Part shown: one piece after another, positions 34,428 to 43,055 of the stretch
Position numbering within the stretch: position 1 is the stretch's first letter
How the letters are laid out: every line of letters starts with the position of its first letter
Source: Lentibacillus sediminis
Lineage (GTDB): Bacteria > Bacillota > Bacilli > Bacillales > Amphibacillaceae
Assembly (NCBI RefSeq): GCF_002763455.1
Contig: NZ_NIXK01000005.1
Coordinates: 1 to 64,000, forward strand
DNA length: 64,000 bases
Direction: 5' to 3'
Translations under genes and position numbers: made by a program
The notes under the pieces: generated by a model
Seen by the model: only the letters and a program-made list of their open reading frames with translations
Told to the model about the DNA's origin: nothing
Databases searched by the model: none

Positions 34428-35234
34428 CTAGGTTAATAGTTTTGACAGGTACTCATAGGATCGTTTGACCGAATCGTTTACTTCTTCAAGATTGCTTGGG
34501 CCTGCTGGCGTGAATTCAATCTCCACACTGATAGGCTCCTGATAGCTTGCTTCTCGGAGTATCGTAAATATCCTGTTAAAATCTACATCTCCATCACCAA
34601 TTGCAGGGAAATTCCATTCATTATCTGCCCCGAGCTTATCCTTTAAATGAATAAACTTTACCTCATCCACGGACGATTCCAAGTCATCATATGGCTGCCT
34701 GCCACCGTATAAAATCACGTTCCCTGTATCATAGGTGACTTTGACGCGCTCATTTAAAGCTTGCGCCAGCTTTTTAACTGCTGCACCTGTAGCAAAGTTG
34801 TTTCCATGTGTTTCGATGACTAACACCTTGTTCAAACGCTCGCATTTTTCGATGACAGGCGCTAATTTCTCAGAAAGCACAGCCACATCATCAATGACAT
34901 CTGTATCGCCATGAGAAGCGCCAGTTGCAGTCACAATGTAGTTGCAGTTAAACTCAACGGTCAGGTCGATACTGGCCAATAAATTCGCAATGCCTTCTTC
35001 TGTCATCACATTGCTGTGGGCACTGATTCCAATACATTGCATGTCATGGGTAGCGAGCAGTGCCTTTACCTCATCCAGTTGCTTCCGTGACATGTCAGGC
35101 GACACATGAAGTGTGCGATCCCTTACTGCACCAATCTCAATCTGCTTAAATCCTGCCTCACTCGCGCCTTTCACTGCATCTTCCAATGAATAGCCGTAAT
35201 ACGTATTGGAATTAATCGCGAGCTGATGTATCAT
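34428..35234 (-). CDS. Sugar phosphate isomerase/epimerase (AP endonuclease family 2 TIM barrel)
   Basis: This 268-residue protein is of the xylose isomerase-like TIM barrel superfamily (IolE/IolI/YcjR type). Metal ligands expected in VIETHGNN, YDTGNVILYG, FIHLKDK and SVEIEF are present. The enzyme would isomerise or dehydrate a keto-sugar or keto-cyclitol produced by a neighbouring Gfo/Idh enzyme. It sits between the two dehydrogenase genes in one transcription unit, ribosome site AAGGAGGAGATAGC. Exact reaction unknown. Confidence 0.9.
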   Translation of the reverse strand: MIHQLAINSNTYYGYSLEDAVKGASEAGFKQIEIGAVRDRTLHVSPDMSRKQLDEVKALLATHDMQCIGISAHSNVMTEEGIANLLASIDLTVEFNCNYIVTATGASHGDTDVIDDVAVLSEKLAPVIEKCERLNKVLVIETHGNNFATGAAVKKLAQALNERVKVTYDTGNVILYGGRQPYDDLESSVDEVKFIHLKDKLGADNEWNFPAIGDGDVDFNRIFTILREASYQEPISVEIEFTPAGPSNLEEVNDSVKRSYEYLSKLLT

Positions 35235-35267
35235 GCTATCTCCTCCTTATCTTTTGACTGTAATCCA

Positions 35268-36293
35268 TTACATCTGAGCATTAGCTGACATACCTAGCAT
35301 CTTCTCGATCACCTTCAAGGAACGAATGGCATTCTCTCCCGTCACAAGCGGTTCCGTATCATTAATAATCGAATCAATAAATGCATCAATAACACCAGTA
35401 TGGGTCTGATTATCGTTCGTTTGAATTGGCTCCAATTCATACCGGATCATACCGCCATCTTTCTTTTCAACAATCAGTTGATCGTTCGGGTGATGATATA
35501 TTTTGATAATCCCTTCTTGGCAATAGAGCGTTGTTGAATTATCCTCTTCCCCGTAATAGGTCCAGGAAAAGGATGCTGTTCCCAGGCGGCCCTTGCTTGT
35601 TTTCAACGCAGCAACAACATTGTCGCTGACTTCAATCGGTTTCCCCTGCTCATCGACCTTGTCAAGTGCTCCATGAAAACTGTGCACCTCCTCAATTTCA
35701 TCATCGAGCAGATAATGGATCAGATCAATTTTATGGATGCCCAGATCACCTGCCACACCGGAGTGCGAGCGTTCTTTTTTAAAAAACCACGTAGCATTGG
35801 ATCTTGTCGCTCCCCAGCTTTCCGGTCCTTCATGCCCGAATGTTGTTTTAAATGTAAGTACATTACCCAGTTCCCCGCTGTCGATCAATTCCTTTGCTTT
35901 CTGATGGGCTTTCATAAAACGCTGGTTATGGTCAATCATTAATTTTTTCCCTGATTGCCGCTGGGCCACCAGTATTTTTTCGGCATGTTCCACAGAGTTA
36001 GCGATTGGTTTTTCACATAAGACATGCTTGCCGCTTAAGAGGGCATCTGCCGAATGAATATGGTGCGTTTCATTGGATGAACAGTCACTGATTGCGTCAA
36101 TCGACGGATCATTGAGTAATGCGTCAATGGAACCCACCACTTCCCCGCCAAACTCCTTCGCGAGCGCCTCCGCACGGTGCCTGTTCCGGTCATAAAATAC
36201 AATCCTCCCCACGTGGGGATTTGCCAAATATTCCGGAGCATGCCGGAATCGTGTGATGGAACCACATCCAATGATCCCTACATTTATTTTCAA
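35268..36293 (-). CDS. Gfo/Idh/MocA family oxidoreductase
   Basis: This is a 341-residue dehydrogenase with Rossmann motif VGIIGCGSITRFRHAPEYL, CEKPIANS with catalytic Lys, and the active-site GVAGDLGIHKIDLIHYLL. It differs clearly from the second Gfo/Idh enzyme of the cluster, so the two likely act at different steps or on opposite faces (oxidation then reduction). The start is TTG 36293, seven bases after GGGAGGG. A nearby ATG is in another frame. It is first gene after the LacI regulator, 20 bp away. Confidence 0.92.
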   Translation of the reverse strand: MKINVGIIGCGSITRFRHAPEYLANPHVGRIVFYDRNRHRAEALAKEFGGEVVGSIDALLNDPSIDAISDCSSNETHHIHSADALLSGKHVLCEKPIANSVEHAEKILVAQRQSGKKLMIDHNQRFMKAHQKAKELIDSGELGNVLTFKTTFGHEGPESWGATRSNATWFFKKERSHSGVAGDLGIHKIDLIHYLLDDEIEEVHSFHGALDKVDEQGKPIEVSDNVVAALKTSKGRLGTASFSWTYYGEEDNSTTLYCQEGIIKIYHHPNDQLIVEKKDGGMIRYELEPIQTNDNQTHTGVIDAFIDSIINDTEPLVTGENAIRSLKVIEKMLGMSANAQM

Positions 36294-36313
36294 GTTTCAT
36301 CCCTCCCTTGTCT

Positions 36314-37303
36314 TTAGCTTAAGGTTGATTCCCGAATGATCAGTTCATGGTCCATGATGACACTGTCGACCGCTTTGCCCTGAATACTGTCGATCAGCAT
36401 GCTTGCTGCCTTATACCCCATGTCATACATTGGCTGTGATACAGTTGAGAGCGTCGGATTGGTCATATTGGAAAAGTTAATATTGTCAAAGCCAACCACC
36501 GCCATCTCGTCCGGGATTTTGATTCCTCTTACATTGACTTCTTTTAATGCCCCGATTGCCAGCGTATCGGAGACCGCAAAAACCGCAGTAGGCCGCTCAT
36601 CACATTGGAGAAATTTCCTCACAGCCTGAACCCCGTCCTGGAAATCCAAACCCCCTGCGTTATATATCCATTCCTCGCGCATGGGCAGGCCGAATTCCCT
36701 CAAGGCTCTTTCGTATCCGTTTCTTCTCTGCTTTGCATAGACAAAGGACTCTTCATAAGAAATAAAAGCAATTTTTTCGTTCCCCAGCTTGATTAAATGC
36801 TTTACCGCCTTATATGCCGCCGCTTCATTATCAATCGTTACATACGGTATGGCATCATTTTCGTAATACTCACTGCAAAAAATAATCGAATGCTTTTCAG
36901 CTAAATCCAGCATCATTTCCATATCAACGGCAGGGTTCATGGAGATCACTCCATCAGCTAATTTGTTTCTGACCATATTCAAGAAAATGTTTTCCCGCTG
37001 TGGATCGGAATCCGATTCACAAAGCAGGATGTTGTAATTATTCGCAATGGAATGGTCTTCAATACCATTAATAATCTTGCTGAAAAAAGGATTCGAAAAT
37101 GAATGAATCAATACAAGCAACAGTCGGCTTTCAGATTTCCGGAGATTTCTGCCCAGCATGCTCGGTTCATATTGCAGCTCCTTGATCGCCTTTTCCACTT
37201 TCATCTTCGTCCTTGATGAAACCACAGTCGTATTATTCAGCACCCTCGATACCGTTGCACTGGAAACACCTGCCTTGCGCGCTACTTCCTGTATATTCGC
37301 CAT
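36314..37303 (-). CDS. LacI family transcriptional regulator
   Basis: This 329-residue repressor has the N-terminal HTH IQEVARKAGVSSATVSRVLNN and the hinge helix, then a periplasmic-binding-like effector domain (MAVVGFDNINFSNMTNPTLS is the usual late block). It opens the sugar cluster and lies just below a perfect 10-4-10 palindrome, so it most probably represses itself and the genes after it until the sugar or a phosphate derivative binds. The ligand is unknown. Confidence 0.93.
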   Translation of the reverse strand: MANIQEVARKAGVSSATVSRVLNNTTVVSSRTKMKVEKAIKELQYEPSMLGRNLRKSESRLLLVLIHSFSNPFFSKIINGIEDHSIANNYNILLCESDSDPQRENIFLNMVRNKLADGVISMNPAVDMEMMLDLAEKHSIIFCSEYYENDAIPYVTIDNEAAAYKAVKHLIKLGNEKIAFISYEESFVYAKQRRNGYERALREFGLPMREEWIYNAGGLDFQDGVQAVRKFLQCDERPTAVFAVSDTLAIGALKEVNVRGIKIPDEMAVVGFDNINFSNMTNPTLSTVSQPMYDMGYKAASMLIDSIQGKAVDSVIMDHELIIRESTLS

Positions 37304-37328
37304 TGTCTTCCTACTTTCAAAAATTGTC

Positions 37329-37352
37329 TGATATGTAATCGTTTACATATCA
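37329..37352. promoter_or_regulatory. LacI-type operator
   Basis: TGATATGTAA-TCGT-TTACATATCA is a perfect 10-bp inverted repeat around a CG-containing centre, the form LacI-family proteins bind. It lies 26 bp upstream of the lacI-type start. Confidence 0.78.
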
Positions 37353-37470
37353 GATTATAATTCTTTTCTAAATTTTTGTCAATATGTTTTTTGAAAGTTT
37401 TTTCTGTATTTCCAACGGTGCCTGTCACTTCCCGAATTTTGTCGAATCTGATCTGTTGCTCAGGAAATAC

Positions 37471-37520
37471 CCTTCGCTTTCCGCGGGAATATGGTTTGAA
37501 GACCCCGCAGGAAGCCTCCT
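37471..37520. repeat. Decayed dispersed intergenic repeat
   Basis: CTTCGCTTTCCGCGGG and, 18 bases on, ACCCCGCAGGAAGC resemble the ends of a GC-rich palindromic element I remember as common in Bacillaceae intergenic regions. The middle is mostly deleted. Confidence 0.45.
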
Positions 37521-37541
37521 TCTTATTGCCTATAAAAGGTT

Positions 37542-37557
37542 ATGAAAGCGCTTTAAA
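37542..37557. promoter_or_regulatory. cre-like site upstream of the hydrolase gene
   Basis: ATGAAAGCGCTTTAAA matches the CcpA cre consensus with one mismatch (A for C at position 14). It is about 90 bp before the hydrolase start. Confidence 0.5.
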
Positions 37558-37648
37558 TTGATTCTATCTAATCATGCCTCCCGCTGCTCCCTATGCTATA
37601 ATCCAAACTAATATTCCAAAAACACTAACAAAAGGGGGAGAAACCTTC

Positions 37649-38935
37649 ATGCTGAGAAAAACGCTCTTACTGCTTTTGCTTTTCACTCTGATCGCCACCA
37701 CTGTCTCATCAGCCAGCACAGTAACCGCTAAAGCGAACAACAAGCTGCGCCACGGAAGCCCGCAGCAGGTCGGCCTGGATAAAGATAAGCTAAACGAAAT
37801 CGATGCAATCGTTGAGGATGCGATAGACAATGGGATCACACCAGGTGCTGTCGTATTAGTCGCAAAAGACAATCGTATCGTGAAGGAAGACGCATATGGT
37901 TATGCCACCAAATACGATATGGGCGAATTGCTTCAGAATCCGAAGAAAATGACCAAGAAAACGATATTTGATTTGGCTTCTGTTACCAAAGTCATGGCAA
38001 CCACGCAGGGGATCATGAAGCTAGTCAGTGAGGGGAAACTCTCCGTAGAGGACAGGGTAGCGGAGCACATTCCGGAATTCGGCAAAAATGGCAAGGATCA
38101 TGTGACAGTTGCCGATCTGTTAACCCATACATCCGGGTTAACCCCATGGGCGCCCACGTATTTCCATGCAGATAACTCCAGCGAGGTGCTTGATTATATC
38201 AGTGACATGTCACTCGAATATGAAACCGGCACCGACCGGCGCTACAGTGATTTCAGTTTCATGATGCTTGGCTATCTAATAGAGGAAGTCAGCGGGCAGC
38301 GGCTGGATGTTTATTTGCAGGAAAATATTTATGGACCGCTCAAAATGAAAGACACCATGTTTAACGCAGCGGAAAAGACTAATAAACGGATTGCTTCTAC
38401 ATCGTTTGGAAATGCCTATGAATACAAAATGGTCGATGATCCGAATTTCGGCTACTATGTGGAAGAGGATGTCGAGGATTTTCCATACTGGAGGAATTAT
38501 ACCTTGAACGGGGAGGTGAATGACGGGAACAGCTATTATGCGAACAATGGAATTGCCGGGCATGCCGGCCTGTTTTCCAACGCCCGCGATCTGGCCGTGC
38601 TGGGGCAGACTATGTTGAATGGAGGCACATACGGAAAAGCTACGCTGTATGATGAGGAAACTGTAGAAACATTCACTTCCCAGCAGCGGTTCGGGCAAGG
38701 ATATGGCTGGGAACTTAACCAGTCCTGGTATATGGGCAATGAGCATTCTGGCAAGGCTTATGGCCACACCGGATTTACCGGCACCCAGGTGATTTTTGAC
38801 CCGGTCCATAATTTGCAAATCATTGTGCTTACCAATAAGCAAAACAATGGCCCATTGGAAAGCGGCGCTTATCCGAGTACAGGGCAGTTGTCACAGGATG
38901 TTGCGACGGCGGTTTATCAGGCGATAGGAGAATAG
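37649..38935 (+). CDS. Secreted beta-lactamase-family serine hydrolase
   Basis: This 428-residue exported enzyme of the class C beta-lactamase/PBP4* superfamily has a signal peptide at about 1-28 (KTLLLLLLFTLIATT). The catalytic tetrad motif S111-V-T-K114 lies in FDLASVTK, the Tyr motif in RRYSDFSFMM, and HTG in YGHTGFTGTQ. Relatives include B. subtilis YbbE (AmiE), which trims wall peptides alongside NamZ and NagZ, plus esterases and D-aminopeptidases. A wall-recycling role is suggested by the NamZ gene elsewhere in the window but not shown. Start ATG follows AAAAGGGGGAGAAACC; upstream codons lack a ribosome site. Confidence 0.9.
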   Translation: MLRKTLLLLLLFTLIATTVSSASTVTAKANNKLRHGSPQQVGLDKDKLNEIDAIVEDAIDNGITPGAVVLVAKDNRIVKEDAYGYATKYDMGELLQNPKKMTKKTIFDLASVTKVMATTQGIMKLVSEGKLSVEDRVAEHIPEFGKNGKDHVTVADLLTHTSGLTPWAPTYFHADNSSEVLDYISDMSLEYETGTDRRYSDFSFMMLGYLIEEVSGQRLDVYLQENIYGPLKMKDTMFNAAEKTNKRIASTSFGNAYEYKMVDDPNFGYYVEEDVEDFPYWRNYTLNGEVNDGNSYYANNGIAGHAGLFSNARDLAVLGQTMLNGGTYGKATLYDEETVETFTSQQRFGQGYGWELNQSWYMGNEHSGKAYGHTGFTGTQVIFDPVHNLQIIVLTNKQNNGPLESGAYPSTGQLSQDVATAVYQAIGE

Positions 38936-39026
38936 AACATAGTGAAGTGCGCTTGGATGGCGACATCCAGCGCACCTTTAATTTGGCAGGTAAGAAAAAA
39001 TAAAACTTTCTTACCCTGCATAAGTG

Positions 39027-39087
39027 CAACTAAGGCTTTCGCCGTAAAGGCTTGGCGAAAAGCCAAGTTTTCTAATGACAGCATAGC
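39027..39087. repeat. Dispersed palindromic repeat, copy 2 (intact hairpin)
   Basis: AAGGCTTTCGCCG, then GGCTTGGCGAAAAGCCAAG and TTTTCT. The arms GGCTTTCGCC / GGCGAAAAGCC form a hairpin. The blocks match copy 1 at 12004-12066 in the same order and orientation. It lies between the hydrolase gene and the convergent TetR gene. Confidence 0.65.
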
Positions 39088-39104
39088 AAGTACTGAAAGA
39101 AGCC

Positions 39105-39707
39105 TCATCTCCCGGTCGTCCTGTATTCTCCCTCTGCTGGTGTAAAATGCAAGATTTCCAGTAATTGCTCAGCCATATATTCCGGCGAAAACTTAAAGCT
39201 ATTTTCCACCCATTCCACAATCATCCCCAAAATGGCATAAGACTGGTAACTGGCATGCAGGTCGGGGTCTATGTTTAGTTCTGATTTGACATATGTCAGT
39301 TCTTGGAGTGAAAGCTTTTTTAATTCATTTGAAATACGCTTGTAAAATCCCGGAAGTGCATTGGAGCGGATGATTAATGAGTAGAAATCCGCATGTTCTC
39401 TTACATGTTGAAAAATTTTTACCGCTGAAGAGGTCAAACTGCTGACCTTTAATGTCTCCATCTCTTTGTACGGCTCCCTATAGGATACAATTAAATCAGA
39501 AATCACGTCTTCTATGATTTCATGGAGCAGATCTTCTTTATATCGATAATGCTTGTAAAACGTTCCTCGGTTATAATCAGCAAGTTGCACAATACTAGTA
39601 ATCGTAATGGCTTTAAAGTCCTTCTCTTGCATTAAAGACAAGAGCGCTTCCTGGAATGCCTTCTTTGTTCTTTTGATTCTTTTATCAATCTCTTTGTTAT
39701 TAATCAA
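39105..39707 (-). CDS. TetR/AcrR family regulator (TetR_C_7 type)
   Basis: This 200-residue repressor has the N-terminal HTH ITITSIVQLADYNRGTFYKHYRYKEDLL written here in parts: ITITSIVQLADYNRG then TFYKHYRYKEDLL, at about residues 34-61. The C-terminal domain ends EYMAEQLLEILHF and is typical of the TetR_C_7 group. It is divergent from an SDR gene and very probably controls it through the palindrome at 39829-39848. It is a clear paralogue of the TetR at 52177-52779, same length and same C-terminal signature. Its start context is weaker than its neighbours. Confidence 0.9.
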   Translation of the reverse strand: MINNKEIDKRIKRTKKAFQEALLSLMQEKDFKAITITSIVQLADYNRGTFYKHYRYKEDLLHEIIEDVISDLIVSYREPYKEMETLKVSSLTSSAVKIFQHVREHADFYSLIIRSNALPGFYKRISNELKKLSLQELTYVKSELNIDPDLHASYQSYAILGMIVEWVENSFKFSPEYMAEQLLEILHFTPAEGEYRTTGR

Positions 39708-39796
39708 CTAAATCATCCTATGTTAATTATTTTTTGGATAAGAGACAAACCAGACGCTGATTGTCTCTTATCCAGCATATGGACGGCTTTTGTTGG

Positions 39797-39848
39797 TTGC
39801 CCCTTCACATAACTATTATTATACTATAGATGTTGGATACTCAACATC
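39797..39848 (+). promoter_or_regulatory. SDR gene promoter with TetR-type operator
   Basis: -35 TTGCCC (39797-39802), 17-base spacer, -10 TATACT (39820-39825). Directly after it lies the inverted repeat GATGTTG-N6-CAACATC (39829-39848), placed to block the start of transcription. A TGTTGGATA half repeats at 39849-39857. Confidence 0.65.
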
Positions 39849-39899
39849 TGTTGGATATCTTCCTAGTGAAAGCGCAAACAAATAGAGGAGGCAGTTTTT

Positions 39900-40661
39900 A
39901 TGAAGCTAAGAGACAAAGTAGCGGTTGTAACCGGAGCGGCATCCGGGATGGGAAAAGCAATCGCGGAACTATATGCTAAAGAAGGTGCAAAAGTGATTAT
40001 CGCTGACTTGAACATGGAAGGCGCCGAAGCTGCTGCAAAAGAAATCAGCCAGAATGGACAGGAAGCAAAAGCGGTTCAGGTCAATGTGGCCAAGCAGGAA
40101 GACATTGATAATATGATTGAAACAACTGTCAGTGAATATGGAACACTCGACATCCTCGTCAATAATGCCGGAATTATGGACGGATTTGAGCCAGTCGGAG
40201 AAATTTCCGATGAGTCATGGGATTTACTTTTCGATGTGAATACCAAGGGCGTGATGCGAGCGATGCGCAAAGCCATGCCGATTTTTCTGGAAAAAGGTAA
40301 AGGAGTCATCGTCAATACAGCTTCCACCGGCGGATTGAACGGAGCTCACGCTGGCGCTACATATGGCGCCACCAAACATGCGGTGGTTGGGCTCACGAAA
40401 AACACCGGGTATATGTATGCAGAGAAGGGAATTCGCTGCAATGCTATCGCTCCAGGCGGCGTAGAGACAAACATCGGCTCATCAATGAAGAATGTGAGTG
40501 AATTCGGAATGAGCCGCACGAAAGCCGCACAACAGGTCATGCCGCGAACAGGCAAGCCGGAGGAAATCGCCCAGCTTGCTTTATTCCTGGCGTCGGATGA
40601 ATCAAGCTTTATCAATGGTACGGTTGTGACTGCAGATGGCGGTTGGACTGCTGCGTTTTAA
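39900..40661 (+). CDS. Short-chain dehydrogenase/reductase (SDR)
   Basis: This 253-residue classical SDR has the cofactor motif TGAASGMGKAIA (residues 11-22), NNAG at about 88-91, the catalytic Ser in VNTASTGG, and YGATK (YxxxK). The Asp at the end of beta-2 (VIIADLN) points to NAD(H). The substrate is unknown. It is regulated by the divergent TetR gene. Two further SDRs at 50.4-52 kb sit beside a paralogous TetR. Ribosome site GAGGAGGCAG. Confidence 0.92.
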   Translation: MKLRDKVAVVTGAASGMGKAIAELYAKEGAKVIIADLNMEGAEAAAKEISQNGQEAKAVQVNVAKQEDIDNMIETTVSEYGTLDILVNNAGIMDGFEPVGEISDESWDLLFDVNTKGVMRAMRKAMPIFLEKGKGVIVNTASTGGLNGAHAGATYGATKHAVVGLTKNTGYMYAEKGIRCNAIAPGGVETNIGSSMKNVSEFGMSRTKAAQQVMPRTGKPEEIAQLALFLASDESSFINGTVVTADGGWTAAF

Positions 40662-40666
40662 ATAGA

Positions 40667-40915
40667 ATGATTATCAGGGCTGCCCTTGAGAGCTTGGGCT
40701 TTGCCAAGACGCACACGTTTGTGACGGGGCAGACACCAGTCATGAGATACCATCGTGATTTAATGAAGTCCATCCTAAGCGGTAAAGCGCAAATTGCCAA
40801 AGCGGTGAATGCCACACTTATTTCACTGGACGAGGCTACGGAAGGCTATAAGCAATTTGACGGAGGAGCCTCGAAAAAGTTTGTCATTGATCCGCATGGT
40901 TTGGTGAGAAGCTAG
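40667..40915 (+). pseudogene. C-terminal fragment of a zinc-type alcohol/formaldehyde dehydrogenase
   Basis: About 80 codons directly after the SDR stop encode what looks like the tail of a medium-chain zinc dehydrogenase: FVTGQTPVMRYHRDLMKSIL, then ISLDEATEGYKQFDGGASKK and VIDPHGLV, as in glutathione-independent formaldehyde dehydrogenases. The catalytic and most of the Rossmann domain (about 300 residues) is missing and no ribosome site precedes the first ATG. It is a deletion remnant, probably of a dehydrogenase that once followed the SDR in an operon. Confidence 0.7.
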
Positions 40916-40934
40916 GGAGTACAGATTCAGAAAG

Positions 40935-40965
40935 GGACCCACGCTGCAATAGCGTGGGTTTTTTG
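40935..40965 (+). terminator. Rho-independent terminator
   Basis: Perfect stem ACCCACGCT / AGCGTGGGT with a five-base loop and six T residues, after the dehydrogenase remnant. Confidence 0.88.
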
Positions 40966-41043
40966 TTTGGAAAAACCTTATACTATGGGATTTCATTCAA
41001 GCATGTTACCATTTAGAAAGAACGGATTATGGAGGGGATGACA

Positions 41044-41952
41044 GTGAGAATTGGGGTCATTGGTTTAGGCGACATTGCCGAGAAAGCTTACTTGCCTGTT
41101 CTTTCACAGAGGGAAGATATCGAACTCGTAATTTGCACACGAAACACGGACATGCTCAACCGACTGGCACATAAGTACCGTTTGAAAGAAAAGGTTCAGA
41201 CCGCAGACGAATTAATTGAAAAAAAAGTGGATGCAGTTTTTATAAGTGCCGCAACAGATGCACATGCTGAACTGGCACAGAAATTGCTGAAGAACGACAT
41301 TCCTATTTATATCGATAAGCCGATATCTTTGGACTTCCATGAATCACAGAGCATTGCCGAGCTTGCAAAAGAAACCGGGAACTTGGCAATGGTAGGGTTT
41401 AACAGAAGATTTGCCCCCAGAGTCAGCGAACTAAAAGACCACGGCAAACCAGACCTGCTGTTCATGCAAAAAAACCGATTTGCCGTGCAGGATCCGATTA
41501 GGCTCTCTGTTGCGGAGGATTTTATCCATGTCGTGGACACACTAAGATTTTTAATGGATACAGAAGCTACACTTGCCAATGTATCGTACAAAAGAGATGG
41601 AGACAAACTTAACCATCTCGTCATACAGCTGACGGGGGAATCATGCACCGCTATAGGGGTAATGAACCGAAATGGCGGCGTTAACGAAGAAATCATAGAA
41701 TATTCCACCGGCCACGATAAATATGTTGTCGACGGTCTGGTTGAAACCACCCATTATCATGATAAAAACAAAAATGTCTCCACGTTCAACGCCTGGGACA
41801 CAACCCTGTACAAACGCGGTTTCTATTCCATCGTGGATCATTTTTTAGACTGTGTGAAAAACAACCTGGAACCCGACCAATCAATTGCGGATTCCCTTGT
41901 GACTCATCAGCTGTGTGAAGAAATTGTTAAGAAGATTGATTCAGGAGTTTAA
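41044..41952 (+). CDS. Gfo/Idh/MocA family oxidoreductase
   Basis: This 302-residue protein starts with the Rossmann motif RIGVIGLGDIAEKAYLPVLS and has IDKPISLD in place of the usual EKP (E replaced by D, catalytic Lys kept), GFNRRFAPRV and EDFIHVVDTLRFLM. It resembles the YceM/VirC-like branch of the family more than the two in the sugar cluster. Start is GTG 41044, six bases after GGAGGGG; the ATG at 41038 is too close. Monocistronic. The substrate is unknown. Confidence 0.88.
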   Translation: MRIGVIGLGDIAEKAYLPVLSQREDIELVICTRNTDMLNRLAHKYRLKEKVQTADELIEKKVDAVFISAATDAHAELAQKLLKNDIPIYIDKPISLDFHESQSIAELAKETGNLAMVGFNRRFAPRVSELKDHGKPDLLFMQKNRFAVQDPIRLSVAEDFIHVVDTLRFLMDTEATLANVSYKRDGDKLNHLVIQLTGESCTAIGVMNRNGGVNEEIIEYSTGHDKYVVDGLVETTHYHDKNKNVSTFNAWDTTLYKRGFYSIVDHFLDCVKNNLEPDQSIADSLVTHQLCEEIVKKIDSGV

Positions 41953-41999
41953 ACGGAAGGAGCCATTCCTAAAGCGGAACTAGAGGGGTAGGGATCCCT

Positions 42000-43034
42000 C
42001 TATTCCACTCCACTTTCCAAGATCGCAAACGTCCGATCATCACAATTAACTTCAGCCATGGCGCCATACGGGAGAATCGTCTTTGGCTCCGTATGACCGA
42101 AATTCAGATTATACAAAATCGGCAAATCCTGCAGCTGATATTCTTTCATCACCGTTTGAATCGCTTCTTTGTATTCATCATAATACGTTTCATTCTGTGG
42201 TTTGCCAAAAATGATCCCATTTGTTTTGTGCAAAATCCCCTGTGCCGCGTAATTGCGCAGCCAGCGTGTAATCATTTCAGGCGCAGGCTTTTCCTCCGAC
42301 GTTTCAAAGAATAAAATGCTGTCCTCCCAATATGATTCATCTGGCCAAATACTGGTTCCTTTGGCGAACTCCAGCACTCCCATGCAGCCGCCGATCAAAC
42401 GCCCTTGAACAACACCCGCGCCTTGCAGCACTTCATACCCCTGATTCGGCTGCATCGTGCGCCGCGTGCGTTTATTCGCAATATCTCCCCACTCCAGATG
42501 CTCACTCGTCCATTCGGATGCAGGCTGAATATTTCCGATAGAATCATTGGAAAACAACGTCCGCTTAACCATTTCGATTGTGTAGGCATCCATCTCCACA
42601 TTCTCGGCAAAATCAGTCATGATCGCCGGCCCGTAAAACGATGAAAGCCCGGCCTTATAACAGAACAAATGAGGAATCGTCACATCAGAATAGCCCATGA
42701 AAATTTTCGGGTGGTTGCGGATCACATCAAAATCGATATATGGAAGCAGCCGGATACTTTCACTGCCTCCGATGTTCGCGATAATCGCCTTTATGCTATC
42801 ATCCCGAAATGCTTCCATCAGATCCACCGCACGCGCCTGTGGATTTTCATAGAGGTAGTCTACCCCTTTTAAACTATTAGGCATATCGACAACCTCCAGG
42901 CTAAAAACATCCCGAAGCCGCTGTACCCCTTGCTCATACCGCCATTTGAGCGCCGGCTCCCCAGCCGCGCCGGATGATGGACTAACTGTTGCTACTTTAT
43001 CCCCTGGTTGAAGTTTATTTGGTTTACGAAGCAT
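42000..43034 (-). CDS. LD-carboxypeptidase / MccF-like serine peptidase (S66)
   Basis: This 344-residue cytoplasmic S66 peptidase has the nucleophile S116 in IFMGYSDVT, the opening LQPGDKVATVSPSSG, the second-domain GGCMGVLEF and the terminal catalytic His in NLNFGHTEPK. Family members either cleave the D-Ala end of wall tetrapeptides (LdcA) or give immunity to microcin C-like peptide-nucleotide antibiotics (MccF). The GAAGEPALKW and SSFYGPAIMTDF features lean towards the MccF branch. Start ATG 43034 follows GAAGGTGCGC; the longer frame runs into a repeat. Confidence 0.9.
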   Translation of the reverse strand: MLRKPNKLQPGDKVATVSPSSGAAGEPALKWRYEQGVQRLRDVFSLEVVDMPNSLKGVDYLYENPQARAVDLMEAFRDDSIKAIIANIGGSESIRLLPYIDFDVIRNHPKIFMGYSDVTIPHLFCYKAGLSSFYGPAIMTDFAENVEMDAYTIEMVKRTLFSNDSIGNIQPASEWTSEHLEWGDIANKRTRRTMQPNQGYEVLQGAGVVQGRLIGGCMGVLEFAKGTSIWPDESYWEDSILFFETSEEKPAPEMITRWLRNYAAQGILHKTNGIIFGKPQNETYYDEYKEAIQTVMKEYQLQDLPILYNLNFGHTEPKTILPYGAMAEVNCDDRTFAILESGVE

Positions 43035-43055
43035 GTGCGCACCTTCCTTTTGGAT

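Larger units (their letters stand above)
37304..37648. other. Divergent intergenic region, 345 bp
   Basis: No gene is seen. It holds the LacI operator (37329-37352), a decayed dispersed repeat (37471-37520) and a cre-like site (37542-37557) ahead of the divergent hydrolase gene. Confidence 0.55.

Noticed and set aside
38276-38842. 188-codon minus-strand frame inside the beta-lactamase-family gene
   Set aside because: Antisense to catalytic motifs of the hydrolase; no ribosome site.
41983-42003. Hairpin AGAGGG / CCCTCT as terminator after the Gfo/Idh gene
   Set aside because: Stem is only six pairs and no T-run follows on the plus strand.
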